Positions 9,313 through 18,679 of a stretch of 57,251 bases of DNA are shown here, piece by piece. Origin of the DNA: JBBIPZ01 sp037442505 [NCBI: Deltaproteobacteria bacterium] (lineage in GTDB: Bacteria > CALINM01); the NCBI GenBank assembly GCA_037442505.1, contig JBBIPZ010000015.1, positions 1 to 57,251 of the forward strand, given 5' to 3'. Position 1 is the stretch's first letter. Each line of letters opens with the position of its first letter. The notes beneath the pieces were generated by a model. The model did no database searches. It worked only from the letters and a program-made list of their open reading frames with translations, and was not told the origin of the DNA. The translations under genes and the position numbers were made by a program.

Positions 9313-11611
9313 GTTAGCCAAAAAGATAATTATTGATGGAATAGTGCAGGGAGTCGGCTTTAGACCTTTCGTATATAGTTTGGCAAAAAAGCATGGCGTT
9401 TGTGGAATCGTTAGAAATATTAATGGTGGGGTGGAAATTGAGATCTGCGGTGAAGATGAAGCGATTAAAAACTTTGTTTCAGATATAGAAAAAAATCCTC
9501 CTCGCTTAGCTATCATAAAAAACATTTCTATCGAAAACATCTGGAACACAATAGATTACACGGATTTCAGAATAGCAGAGTCATTTTCGGGCAGAGACAA
9601 AAATATATTTCTATCACCTGATGTTGCTATTTGTGAAGACTGTAAAAAAGAGTTTTTTGAAAGGGAAAACAGATACTATCACTATCCTTTTGTAAACTGC
9701 ACTAATTGTGGCCCTCGTTTTTCGATAATTACAGCCTCTCCCTATGACAGGGTGAACACCACCATGAGTAAATTTAAGATGTGCGAAGATTGCCATTTTG
9801 AATACACAGATATATCCTCGAGACGCTATCATGCAGAACCTATATCTTGTACAGGCTGTGGTCCTGAATACAAAATGCTTGATACCGAATTTAAAGAGGT
9901 GGTTACTGATGATATCTTTGAAACGGCAAGGTATCTAATAAAAATAGGCAAAATACTTGCTGTTAAGGGTGTTGGTGGTTATCATCTGATATGCGATGCA
10001 AAAAGCAGCGATGCAATAAAAACACTACGACAGAGAAAACAGAGGGATACTAAACCATTTGCAGTAATGTTTAAAAACCTCGAAACATTAAGCCAGTACT
10101 GTTTCTGTAGTAAGGTTGAGAAGGCAATTTTAGCAGGCAAAGAAAGTCCAATAGTGTTGCTTAGGCAAAAAAAAGGCGTTTTAGAACACGAAACATTGTC
10201 ATTGTTGTCAGGAACAAGCCCATATATTGGTGCTATGCTACCTTATGCACCATACCAATTTTTGTTGCTGCAGGACTTTGATATGCTTGTGTTTACCTCA
10301 GGAAATATTTCTGGTGAGCCTATCGTTTATCGCGATGAAGATGCAAGTCGTTTAAAAAGTATTGCAGATTATTTTCTTGTTCACAATAGAGAAATAGTCA
10401 GATTTGTTGAAGATAGCGTAGTCAAAATTTTAGATGATAATACAAATATTTTGATAAGAAAAAGCCGGGGTTATGCCCCGCTACCACTTTTTTTAAAAGA
10501 ACGTTCTTCAGCTCAAATTTTAGCCTTTGGAGGCGATTTAAAATCAACGGTCAGCTTTGTCAAGGATGACGTGTTAATTCAGTCGCAGTATTTAGGCGAT
10601 CTTGCAGATTATCTGTCGTATGAGGATTACAAAAAGACCATAGACGATTTTAAAGACTTTTTCTTGTTAAAGCCGGATATTTTTGTGTGTGATTTACATC
10701 CAGGATATTTAAGCAGCCAGTATGCGGAACAGATTGCCAAAAATAATGTTAAATTATTGAAAGTTCAGCATCATAAGGCACACATCGCGGCGGTGGCTTT
10801 AGAAAAAAACTGGGTAAATGAAGATTTTATAGGAATTGCATTGGATGGGACGGGCTTTGGGGAAGATGGTGCAATCTGGGGAGGTGAGGTATTTGTAGGT
10901 AGTCTAATAAGTGGATTCAAAAGATATGGGCATCTTTCTTATACAGCTTTTCCATTTGGTGATTCAGCCATAAAAGAACCACAGAAATCTGCATTTTCGT
11001 ATTTAGTTTATCATGGGTTGATTAACAAAAAACTATTATCAATCTTCAGTGATGATATACAAAAAAACTTTCAGAATCTTTCTGAATTTGTGTTTAGAAG
11101 TGCGCTTTTTACATCCAGCCTTGGGAGACTTTTTGATGTGGTTTCATATCTTCTTGGATTTAAAAGGAAGATAGGTTATGAAGGCGAAGCCGCGGTTGAA
11201 CTGGAAAACTTAATATATCAACAATACAACATTGCTGATATTTTAGATGGATATTCATGTAAACTTTTTGAAAATGGAGATGAAATTTTGATTGATACAA
11301 ATGCTTTGTTATCGACAGTTGTGGAAGATTTATTAAGGGGAACACCTTATCCCACAATTTCGATAAGGTTTCATACATCTATAGTAGATGTTTTCACGAA
11401 GATTGCTATCAGAATAAGAGATAAAAAAGGTATTAACAAAGTGGCAATGTCTGGTGGCAGCTTTCAAAACAGCTATCTTCTATATCATTTTATTAAAAGG
11501 TTAATTGATGCAGGGTTCGAGTACGGTATCAACCAATATTCTCCACCAAACGATGCCTGTATAAGTGTTGGGCAATGTGCAGTAGCAGTTTTTAATAGAC
11601 AAACAGCATAG
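9305..11611 (+). CDS. hypF: Carbamoyltransferase HypF
   Basis: 768 residues, full length. Order: acylphosphatase domain (GIVQGVGFRPFVY near residue 12), two zinc-finger segments with C-x-x-C pairs (about residues 105-190), YrdC-like domain (about 200-390), and Kae1-like carbamoyltransferase domain with HHKAHIAA. HypF makes the thiocarbamate on HypE that becomes the cyanide ligands of the NiFe site. It is the last gene of the operon. hypC, hypD and hypE are not in this window and must lie elsewhere. Confidence 0.97.
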   Translation: MSKLAKKIIIDGIVQGVGFRPFVYSLAKKHGVCGIVRNINGGVEIEICGEDEAIKNFVSDIEKNPPRLAIIKNISIENIWNTIDYTDFRIAESFSGRDKNIFLSPDVAICEDCKKEFFERENRYYHYPFVNCTNCGPRFSIITASPYDRVNTTMSKFKMCEDCHFEYTDISSRRYHAEPISCTGCGPEYKMLDTEFKEVVTDDIFETARYLIKIGKILAVKGVGGYHLICDAKSSDAIKTLRQRKQRDTKPFAVMFKNLETLSQYCFCSKVEKAILAGKESPIVLLRQKKGVLEHETLSLLSGTSPYIGAMLPYAPYQFLLLQDFDMLVFTSGNISGEPIVYRDEDASRLKSIADYFLVHNREIVRFVEDSVVKILDDNTNILIRKSRGYAPLPLFLKERSSAQILAFGGDLKSTVSFVKDDVLIQSQYLGDLADYLSYEDYKKTIDDFKDFFLLKPDIFVCDLHPGYLSSQYAEQIAKNNVKLLKVQHHKAHIAAVALEKNWVNEDFIGIALDGTGFGEDGAIWGGEVFVGSLISGFKRYGHLSYTAFPFGDSAIKEPQKSAFSYLVYHGLINKKLLSIFSDDIQKNFQNLSEFVFRSALFTSSLGRLFDVVSYLLGFKRKIGYEGEAAVELENLIYQQYNIADILDGYSCKLFENGDEILIDTNALLSTVVEDLLRGTPYPTISIRFHTSIVDVFTKIAIRIRDKKGINKVAMSGGSFQNSYLLYHFIKRLIDAGFEYGINQYSPPNDACISVGQCAVAVFNRQTA

Positions 11612-11620
11612 TTTGCTTAT

Positions 11621-12331
11621 TTACTCTATGACAAAATGATGCGAATTTTCCGATAACAAAATATAACGGTCTTTTTTTCTATTTAACTTTCCATAAAAGT
11701 AACAAATTTTGCCTGGATTTATTCCATAAGGTTTTGACTTACCTTTTTTTGAAATTTGAATGTCAAGATAGTCGGTATTTATTATCACTTTGTTTTTATC
11801 GTTATAAACTGAGTTAACCTTTCCTCTATACCAACCGTATAGCCCAATCTGTTCATAAAGTTTAGCCGGTATAAAAAAATTTTTGTATAACCCTCTTTTA
11901 GATTTTACTGCGTTTAAAAAAGCCAGTTTAAATTTAGTGTGTTCTTTAAGCTTTGTGATGTCATAAGGGAAAACCATTCCTTCTGATAACAATTTTGTGT
12001 TTAGCATTACACCATTTACATAAACGTATGCCAACGTCCTGTTATATATATCTTTTGTTTCTGCATCATAACGTAATTCGACAAATTTTCCCTTAACCAG
12101 CATTTTATTGTAAGTAGTGGCTTCATTACCAAAGGGTTCTTTAACATTAATCCATACACCATCTTCTTTTTTGTGTGTTTCTGGAGCATCTATCCCTAAA
12201 TATCGCACTTTTTCACCATTTTCTAAGATTATAGTATCTCCATCAATGACGTCTAAAACCAGTCTGTTTTCTGGCTTTTTAGGAAAGTCAGGATTTTTCA
12301 GAAATTCAAGAGGATCAAAAGAAACTGCCAC
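11621..12331 (-). CDS. Secreted staphylococcal-nuclease-like nuclease
   Basis: 236 residues from a GTG at 12331. The SNase fold is clear: VIDGDTI, VRYLGIDAPE, a central ELRYDAETKDIYNRTLAYVYV block, and the NAVKSKRGLY end. Calcium-dependent nucleases of this family are usually exported. The in-frame stretch upstream of the GTG, back to 12394, encodes a good signal-peptide core (HHITITATLLFLFLTA), but no ATG, GTG or TTG is available there. The only codon with a properly spaced GAGGG is an ATC at 12394. The protein probably starts there or at an ATT; otherwise the gene has lost its start. Last gene of a minus-strand cluster. Confidence 0.8.
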   Translation of the reverse strand: MAVSFDPLEFLKNPDFPKKPENRLVLDVIDGDTIILENGEKVRYLGIDAPETHKKEDGVWINVKEPFGNEATTYNKMLVKGKFVELRYDAETKDIYNRTLAYVYVNGVMLNTKLLSEGMVFPYDITKLKEHTKFKLAFLNAVKSKRGLYKNFFIPAKLYEQIGLYGWYRGKVNSVYNDKNKVIINTDYLDIQISKKGKSKPYGINPGKICYFYGKLNRKKDRYILLSENSHHFVIE

Positions 12332-12397
12332 ATTAGCTGTTAAAAATAAAAAAAGGAGTGTGGCAGTAATAGTTATATGATGTTTGAAGTTGATGTT

Positions 12398-12919
12398 TTA
12401 TCCCTCAAATATGTGGTGTTCTAATTCCCCATACCAATCAACAGGATTTTCTATGAACTTTTTAAGATTTTCGATAACTAAATAATGCCCCTCTTCTTCA
12501 TCACGCAATGTTTCAAAAAACGATTTTTCTATAGGATTAGCAGCCTTTTTTGAAAGTTCATCATACATTTTATAACCTTTTGATTCAAAGTCTAAACCAA
12601 GTTTTATGGAATCTAACTCCAGCATTTGAGGATTGACAATGTGTTTGAATTTTTCTAAAGCATCATTAAATATGCTTTTCCATGGTAGATTGTCAGATTT
12701 TGGCAAAACATCTGGAAAAAGATTATTAGATACAAGCTGGTCGTAAACTTCTTTTATTCTTTTTATATGTTTTAACTCTTCATTTGCAAGATTTGTAAAA
12801 ATCTCTTTTGCCATAGGATTTTTTGAGGCATTAGCTGCCTTTAAGAAAAACTCTCTGCCGCTTTCTTCAAACCTAACCGCTTCTCTAAAAGAACTTTTTA
12901 AAAGTTCTGAATGATCCAT
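12398..12919 (-). CDS. Ferritin-like / rubrerythrin-family diiron protein
   Basis: 173 residues, all helical, with two E-x-x-H pairs (NEELKH and EEGHY) and Glu residues in helices 1 and 3, as expected for a diiron four-helix bundle. There is no C-terminal rubredoxin domain, so this is an erythrin or sulerythrin-type protein, likely for peroxide defence or iron handling in an anaerobe. AGGGGG precedes the ATG. The gene starts just after the small zinc-ribbon gene and is followed by the nuclease. Confidence 0.85.
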   Translation of the reverse strand: MDHSELLKSSFREAVRFEESGREFFLKAANASKNPMAKEIFTNLANEELKHIKRIKEVYDQLVSNNLFPDVLPKSDNLPWKSIFNDALEKFKHIVNPQMLELDSIKLGLDFESKGYKMYDELSKKAANPIEKSFFETLRDEEEGHYLVIENLKKFIENPVDWYGELEHHIFEG

Positions 12920-12932
12920 GATTTCCCCCTAC

Positions 12933-13073
12933 CTATTTTTTTTCTTTTTCGTCCTTCTTTTTTTTATAAAATGCTTCAGCCTGAAGCTTGTCCCTACACG
13001 TTTCACAGATTAACTCTATACACTTTTTGCCGCAAACCAGACATTGTTTGGATTTGGTCTTGTTATTAACCAT
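12933..13073 (-). CDS. Small zinc-ribbon protein, 46 residues
   Basis: Starts MVNNKTKSKQ, then CLVCGKKC and CETC, four to five cysteines in C-x-x-C pairs that could bind one zinc, then a lysine/glutamate-rich tail (KKKKDEKEKK). It is downstream of the HD-GYP regulator gene and about 13 bases before the ferritin-like gene, on the same strand. Coding appearance rests on the paired cysteines and the gene spacing. No named family recognised. Function unknown. Confidence 0.65.
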   Translation of the reverse strand: MVNNKTKSKQCLVCGKKCIELICETCRDKLQAEAFYKKKKDEKEKK

Positions 13074-13113
13074 ATTATAAAATTATAGCAAAGGTTTTAA
13101 ATTTTTAAAATTT

Positions 13114-14577
13114 TTATTCAAGCCCCGTAAACAACTCATCAAGGTTTGTAAAATCACGTGGGTATGCAAGGATTTTAGTTATTATCTTTATATTATCCTT
13201 CTCTAATGCTTGTCTTATTTGACGGGTTTTGTAATGAAGTATTGTTGATTCCGTCTCATGATAAATTATAAAGTCATCTGCACCTGCCCTTACAACTACA
13301 GCAGGCGAAAAAAATATAGACTGAATTGTATGAGCAACTTTTACAATTACCTCATCACCCTTTATTCTTCCGTACATTTTATTGATAGACGTTAAATCAT
13401 TTATGTCAATATAAACCAGATAAAATGGTTGTTTTTTAGCTATTTTTTCAGTTAAAAATGTCTTTAGATAAGGATACCAGTAAAGGCCTGTCAGAAAATC
13501 AATATAAACCATTGCGTCTCTGAATCGCTGTATGTAAGGTGATATCGAACTTACTGTTTCTTCTTTTTCCTCAAGCATCTGCAATACTTTAATGCTATTT
13601 GTCTTGAGCATGGGATTAAATTTTTTCCCAAATTCAGTGTTGATATAATCAATCACGTCATTTTTATTCATTTTTTTTCTGTAAGGTCTCAACGAAGAAA
13701 GGGCATGATAGTTGTCAGCAATAGCAAGTATTTGAGATTCGATGGGGATTTGTTCGCCTTTTAAACCATCAGGATAACCACTACCATCAAAATTTTCGTG
13801 GTGATGTTTAATCCATGGAATAATGCTTTTTAAAGGCGTAATTTCAGACACAATTAAGGCACTCATACTTGGATGGTTTTTCATTATAGAGTACTCAAAA
13901 TCTGTTAGTTTGCCGGGCTTAAGTAGTATAAGATCGGGAATGCCAACTTTTCCTACATCATGCAGCAAGCCAGCAAATTTTAGCTTTGTGAGCGCTTCTT
14001 CTTCAAAACCTAAAGACTCAGCAATTGTAGCCGCAAACTCTGCAACGCGCTCAGAATGACCACGTGTGTATGGATCTCTTGCTTCAATAGAGTTAGCAAG
14101 TGCCCTTACAGATTGAAAGGCTAACTGCTCTAACATCTGTGTTCTTTCTTTTAGCAATTCTTCTATATGTAAGAAATATTTTTTGTTCTGTTTGATGTTT
14201 AAACAGTAAGAAAGAGCATGCTCAACACGTTCCTTTATCTGTTGAAGTGTAAAGGGTTTTGGAACAAAATCATAGACGCCCTTTGAAATTGCGTCCTGTA
14301 TATACTCTGGGCTTATTGAACCACTGATAATTATTACAGGAATGTCGGTGTAGCCGATGTTTTTTAAATAATCAATGAATGGCAGAGAGTTTTTCCCTCT
14401 CAAAAAAACATCAAGAATAATAAGGTCTATTTCTGGAGATGTGGTGAAGAACTCTTTAGCCTCGGCAAGCTCAGAAAAGGCCTCACAGGCATATCCAAGA
14501 GAATCCATAAAGTCTTTAAGCATCTCTCTTGGGGCTTCATCGTCGTCAATGACCACAACTCGTGGAGTATTTTTCAT
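13114..14577 (-). CDS. Response regulator with HD-GYP and degenerate GGDEF domains
   Basis: 487 residues. Receiver domain 1-120 with phosphoacceptor Asp56; HD-GYP phosphodiesterase domain about 155-340 (HD at 206-207, GYP at 267-269, motif HHENFDGSGYPDG); then a GGDEF-fold domain about 345-487. The HD-GYP half should hydrolyse cyclic di-GMP. The GGDEF half has AGADDF in place of GGDEF, so it may be an inactive or GTP-binding regulatory domain. The kinase gene ends one base upstream on the same strand, so the two form one signalling unit. Confidence 0.93.
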   Translation of the reverse strand: MKNTPRVVVIDDDEAPREMLKDFMDSLGYACEAFSELAEAKEFFTTSPEIDLIILDVFLRGKNSLPFIDYLKNIGYTDIPVIIISGSISPEYIQDAISKGVYDFVPKPFTLQQIKERVEHALSYCLNIKQNKKYFLHIEELLKERTQMLEQLAFQSVRALANSIEARDPYTRGHSERVAEFAATIAESLGFEEEALTKLKFAGLLHDVGKVGIPDLILLKPGKLTDFEYSIMKNHPSMSALIVSEITPLKSIIPWIKHHHENFDGSGYPDGLKGEQIPIESQILAIADNYHALSSLRPYRKKMNKNDVIDYINTEFGKKFNPMLKTNSIKVLQMLEEKEETVSSISPYIQRFRDAMVYIDFLTGLYWYPYLKTFLTEKIAKKQPFYLVYIDINDLTSINKMYGRIKGDEVIVKVAHTIQSIFFSPAVVVRAGADDFIIYHETESTILHYKTRQIRQALEKDNIKIITKILAYPRDFTNLDELFTGLE

Positions 14578-14578
14578 A

Positions 14579-16408
14579 TTATTTTAGACCCAAAATATTT
14601 ACAAGGTCACTGAAAGTAAAGGGTTTTATTAGGAACGGTCTTCTGGTCTTTTTTAGCATTTCTCTGGCATCAAGAGACACGTCAGCAGTAATAAAGATTA
14701 CCTTTTCGACCTTTTCTGGTTTTGAATCTTTTATGTAATTTAAAATATCGACACCACTTTTATCTGGCAATTTAAGGTCTATTATTATAACGTCGTAATC
14801 ATTAACATTCAGCAAATTAATAGCTTCGCTTGCAGTTAATGCCTCGTCTATACTGAACTTAAAGGTGTAAAGAATATCAGCAAGATACTCTCTGATAGTT
14901 GTGTCGTCATCAACAATGATAGCCTTTTTTTGTTGAGATATAGAAATAGAATCAATCTTTGGCTCTGGTTTAGCAGTAATAAGATTTGGTTGTTCTAATG
15001 GCAGAGCAATGGTGAATTTAGTTCCATCAGAAGAGGTCTCGAAGATGATACTCCCATTATGTATCTGAACAATTCTGTGAATAAGAGACAACCCCAGCCC
15101 CGTTCCTTTTCCTTTTATTTTCGTTGTAAAGAAAGGTTCAAAAATTTTATCTTTTAGCTCTGGGGGGATACCTGGACCATCGTCTTGTGTTTCAATATAA
15201 AGCTTGTCACCATCTACATACACATTGAGTGAAATTTTAGAACCCTTTTTAGATAAAGTAATTGCATCAAAAGAGTTTTGTAATAGGTTAAGTACCGCCT
15301 GTTGAATTAGCCCGCTGTTACAAAATATTAGAGGCATCTGATTCTGGAAAGAAAATTCAAAAGTTATGTTAAACTCTTCAAAAGTGTTTGCTATTAAAAA
15401 CACGACTTCTTTAATCGATTGAGCCACATCTACATAAGCCATGTCCATCAGTTGCTGTCTTCTCGAAAACTTTAACAAATTTTCTATAATATTTTTTACA
15501 CGATAGCTTTCTTTCTGCAACTTTGAGGCGATTTCTGTCACTTTAGGTGGCACAGCTTCTTTGTAAAGATTTAAAAGCTCGCTATAACCGATAATGCCTG
15601 TTATTGGGTTGTTAATCTCGTGAGCAATACTTGCAGCCATCTCACCTATCGAAACGAGCTTAGCAGATTGGAGAAGCTCTTCTTGAGTTTTTAGTTCAGC
15701 AGTAATATTGTCAATGGTTATTATTACACCATCGCCTTCTTGTATCTTAACTATAGAGGAGTTAATTTTATAAACATTTTCTCCTAAGGAGATGTTATGA
15801 GATATAGTTTGCTCTTTTGAGAATTCTCTATGAGCCGAAAATATTGTCTCAGTAGATATTTCACCAAGTGAAAGTAGTTTATTGCCCTCAAAAATACCGT
15901 AATTTTCGAGTAAAGTTTCAGCCTTTTTGTTTTTCATCAGAACTGTTTTATCGTTGGTTAGAAAAAAAAGCCCCTCACTCATATGTAACAGGATGGTTTG
16001 TAACATCATGTTTTGCTCTTTAAGAGACTGCTCAGCAAAACGTACACGCAATGCAGCATTAATTCTGGCATAAAGTTCGCCTTCATCAAAAGGTTTGGTG
16101 ATATAATCAAATGCCCCCAGCGAAAGTCCCAGAATCAAGTCTTTTTTATCCAAATATCGAGCAGTCAAAAAAATAACAGGAATATCGCTTGTTTTTTCAT
16201 TAGATTTAATCTGTTTGCATACTTCAAACCCATCCATCTCGGGCATCATTATGTCAAGTATCACAAGATCAGGTTTTTCAGATAAAATACGTGTAAAGGC
16301 TGAAGAAGCAGAATTACATAACACGGTTTGAAAGCCCCTTTGTTTAAGATAAAGGTCTAATATTGTTAGATTATCTTTTTCGTCATCTACTATGAAAATC
16401 TTTGCCAT
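14579..16408 (-). CDS. Hybrid sensor histidine kinase (REC-PAS-HisKA-HATPase-REC)
   Basis: 609 residues. N-terminal receiver with Asp52 (LDIMMPEMDG), a PAS-like segment about 135-230, a dimerisation/phosphoacceptor helix with HEINNPI, an ATPase domain with the N box and GTGLGLSL, and a second receiver (IIVDDDTTIREYL, IIDLKLPDKSG). There are no transmembrane helices, so the kinase is cytoplasmic; the input is unknown. A promoter with TATAAT nine bases before the ATG lies at 16418-16446, back to back with pabB. Confidence 0.95.
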   Translation of the reverse strand: MAKIFIVDDEKDNLTILDLYLKQRGFQTVLCNSASSAFTRILSEKPDLVILDIMMPEMDGFEVCKQIKSNEKTSDIPVIFLTARYLDKKDLILGLSLGAFDYITKPFDEGELYARINAALRVRFAEQSLKEQNMMLQTILLHMSEGLFFLTNDKTVLMKNKKAETLLENYGIFEGNKLLSLGEISTETIFSAHREFSKEQTISHNISLGENVYKINSSIVKIQEGDGVIITIDNITAELKTQEELLQSAKLVSIGEMAASIAHEINNPITGIIGYSELLNLYKEAVPPKVTEIASKLQKESYRVKNIIENLLKFSRRQQLMDMAYVDVAQSIKEVVFLIANTFEEFNITFEFSFQNQMPLIFCNSGLIQQAVLNLLQNSFDAITLSKKGSKISLNVYVDGDKLYIETQDDGPGIPPELKDKIFEPFFTTKIKGKGTGLGLSLIHRIVQIHNGSIIFETSSDGTKFTIALPLEQPNLITAKPEPKIDSISISQQKKAIIVDDDTTIREYLADILYTFKFSIDEALTASEAINLLNVNDYDVIIIDLKLPDKSGVDILNYIKDSKPEKVEKVIFITADVSLDAREMLKKTRRPFLIKPFTFSDLVNILGLK

Positions 16409-16417
16409 TCACATTAC

Positions 16418-16446
16418 ATTATATAAAAATTTTCTAAAAAAGTAAA
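16418..16446 (-). promoter_or_regulatory. Promoter of the kinase/HD-GYP operon
   Basis: On the minus strand TTTACT (16446-16441), a 17-base spacer, and TATAAT (16423-16418). Only nine bases separate TATAAT from the ATG at 16408, so the 5' leader is two or three bases at most. Confidence 0.55.
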
Positions 16447-16452
16447 TCTTTG

Positions 16453-16481
16453 TTGCTATTTGTAAGCCAGCTGTCTAAAAT
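16453..16481 (+). promoter_or_regulatory. Promoter of pabB, leaderless layout
   Basis: TTGCTA (16453-16458), 17 bases, TAAAAT (16476-16481), then six bases to the ATG at 16488. The transcription start should coincide with the start codon. It overlaps the divergent kinase promoter. Confidence 0.55.
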
Positions 16482-16487
16482 CAAGAT

Positions 16488-17846
16488 ATGCGTTGTGTAA
16501 AGATAAACGAGAAATTTAATCTTTTTGATTTTTTGTTAAGCTTTTCAAATAAAGAAAATTTTTATCTGTTAGATGGCGGAGATGGATTTTACGAAGTTGC
16601 TCCATATTCGTATATCGCGATAGAACCAGTTTTTACAGTTTATCAGTGTGGTAAAAACACATTTATAACAAAAAATGCTAAAAATACAATGATTAATCGC
16701 AATATTTTTGACGTGATGCGTGATGTTTTGAACGAAAAAAAAAGAAAAAAAGGTGATTTTCCGTTTTCTGGCGGCTTTATTGGGTATTTTACATACGATT
16801 TCGGCTGGTCTCTTGATAAGTTCATGCCAAAAAAGATGCCCAATAAGGTTTTAAATCTTAATTTAGCAAAATTTAACTGGTATGATGATATATTCGTAAT
16901 CGATAATAGAACAAAAGAACTTTTTTTTGTTTCATCTGCTGGCAATTCGCCAGATAGATATCTAAAAGATATAAAGCGATTTTCGGCATGTAAAGATGAA
17001 AGCCTCACACCAAAACTATGCACATCTTTATCAAAAAGACGATATGTTTCAATTATAGACAGGACAAAACAGTATATTGCGAGTGGTGATATTTATCAGG
17101 CAAATATCACCCAAAGATTTTCGTGTAACTTTACACAATCGACCGCAAATTTTTACATGAAATTGAGACAAATTAGTCCTGCACCCTTCGGCGCCTTTCT
17201 CAAAGAAAAAAAGGCTACAGTTATTTGTAACTCACCAGAAAGATTTGTTTATAAAATTGGGAGTTACGTCGAAACAAGACCAATTAAGGGAACTCGTAAA
17301 CGTTCGGCTGATAAAGAAAAAGATGCAAACCTTATCAAAGAACTTATAACCAGTGAGAAGGATAGAGCTGAACATATTATGATTGTTGACCTGGAACGCA
17401 ATGATTTAGGAAGGATATGTGAGACAGGAACAGTTACAGTAAGTGATCTTATGCGAGTGGAGTCGTATGCAAACGTTCATCATATTGTTTCTATAGTATC
17501 AGGAAATTTAAATCCGGGGAAAGATATATTTGATTGTGTTAAACATATGTTCCCTGGCGGCTCGATAACAGGAGCGCCTAAATTGAGGGCGATGGAAATT
17601 ATAGATGAATTAGAGCCAGTAAAACGTGGCATTTACTGTGGTAGTATAGGTTACATTGATGCATCTGGTGATGCTGACCTTAACATCGCTATAAGAACTG
17701 GTGTAGTAACAAGAAACAGGCTTTTTTTCAATGTTGGAGGCGGAATAGTGTCTGACTCTGATCCTTATGAAGAGTATGACGAAACAATTATCAAAGCAAG
17801 GTCATTCCTCGCAGCTATTGGGCTTTCTGAGGTGGTTGACAGATGA
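16488..17846 (+). CDS. pabB: Aminodeoxychorismate synthase component I (PabB-like)
   Basis: 452 residues with the chorismate-binding fold: PIKGTRKRSAD, IMIVDLERNDLGRIC, PGGSITGAPK and GSIGYID blocks, all conserved active-site segments of the PabB/TrpE family. PabB is preferred over TrpE because the gene overlaps (ATGA) an aminotransferase-IV gene of PabC type. The pair would convert chorismate to 4-aminobenzoate for folate; the glutaminase (PabA/TrpG) is not in the window. Confidence 0.93.
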   Translation: MRCVKINEKFNLFDFLLSFSNKENFYLLDGGDGFYEVAPYSYIAIEPVFTVYQCGKNTFITKNAKNTMINRNIFDVMRDVLNEKKRKKGDFPFSGGFIGYFTYDFGWSLDKFMPKKMPNKVLNLNLAKFNWYDDIFVIDNRTKELFFVSSAGNSPDRYLKDIKRFSACKDESLTPKLCTSLSKRRYVSIIDRTKQYIASGDIYQANITQRFSCNFTQSTANFYMKLRQISPAPFGAFLKEKKATVICNSPERFVYKIGSYVETRPIKGTRKRSADKEKDANLIKELITSEKDRAEHIMIVDLERNDLGRICETGTVTVSDLMRVESYANVHHIVSIVSGNLNPGKDIFDCVKHMFPGGSITGAPKLRAMEIIDELEPVKRGIYCGSIGYIDASGDADLNIAIRTGVVTRNRLFFNVGGGIVSDSDPYEEYDETIIKARSFLAAIGLSEVVDR

Positions 17847-18679
17847 TAGTTTTCTTGAATGGTGCTTTTATTGAGGAAAATCAGGCTTTAATCTCACCAT
17901 TTGACAGAGGATTTCTATACGGAGATGGTGTTTTTGAGACGCTAAGGAGTTATAAAGGGAAAATATTTGCATGGCAACAGCACATAGATAGATTGAAGGC
18001 AGGGTTGAATGATTTAAAGATACGGTTAACTTATACAGATAGTGATATTCGGTCTCTTATAAATGATTTGTTGAGTATAAACCAAATTTTGACATCAGAT
18101 GCTTATGTAAGAATTACTGTAACGAGAGGTGTTACAAAAGATTTAAGGGATTTTTCTTCTGATGAACCGACAGTATTTATCTATGCCAGACCAATACAAA
18201 CAGAGAGAATTTTTACCATAAGAAAAGAAGGTGTAAAAGCATTCTTTGTTCCTTTCTGTCGGGGAGATTATGCTGAACTTAAACATCTGGGATATCTTCA
18301 CTCATTAAAGGCTTTGATGTTATCTAAAAACGTATATCAAGAGCCTATCTTTACCCAAAATGGTGATGTGTTAGAGGGGGCAACGTCGAATGTCTTTTTT
18401 TTCGACAATCAAAAAAAAGTTTTAGTTACGCCTAAAGCTGGAGTTTTAAAAGGTGTTACCCGTAACATTTTGATTGATATATTGACAAAAGCAGGTGTCT
18501 GTGTCGAAGAGAGAACAGTTAGAGTCGAAGAAACTAAAAATTATATCTCTGCTTTTATTACAAACTCAATAATAGAAGTTGTAGGTATTGCACAATTGGG
18601 AGAAAAACGATATGCTTTAAATAATGTTAGTTTTATTATCGAATTATTCGAAAAATATAAAACCAACTTCTTTGATTAA
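17843..18679 (+). CDS. pabC: Class IV aminotransferase, probable aminodeoxychorismate lyase
   Basis: 278 residues of the PLP fold-type IV family: ISPFDRGFLYGDGVFETLR near residue 20, the lysine region LKHLGYLHSLKAL near residue 149, and EGATSNVFF near residue 181. The family includes branched-chain and D-amino acid transaminases, but the four-base overlap with pabB makes 4-amino-4-deoxychorismate lyase the best choice. Confidence 0.85.
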   Translation: MIVFLNGAFIEENQALISPFDRGFLYGDGVFETLRSYKGKIFAWQQHIDRLKAGLNDLKIRLTYTDSDIRSLINDLLSINQILTSDAYVRITVTRGVTKDLRDFSSDEPTVFIYARPIQTERIFTIRKEGVKAFFVPFCRGDYAELKHLGYLHSLKALMLSKNVYQEPIFTQNGDVLEGATSNVFFFDNQKKVLVTPKAGVLKGVTRNILIDILTKAGVCVEERTVRVEETKNYISAFITNSIIEVVGIAQLGEKRYALNNVSFIIELFEKYKTNFFD

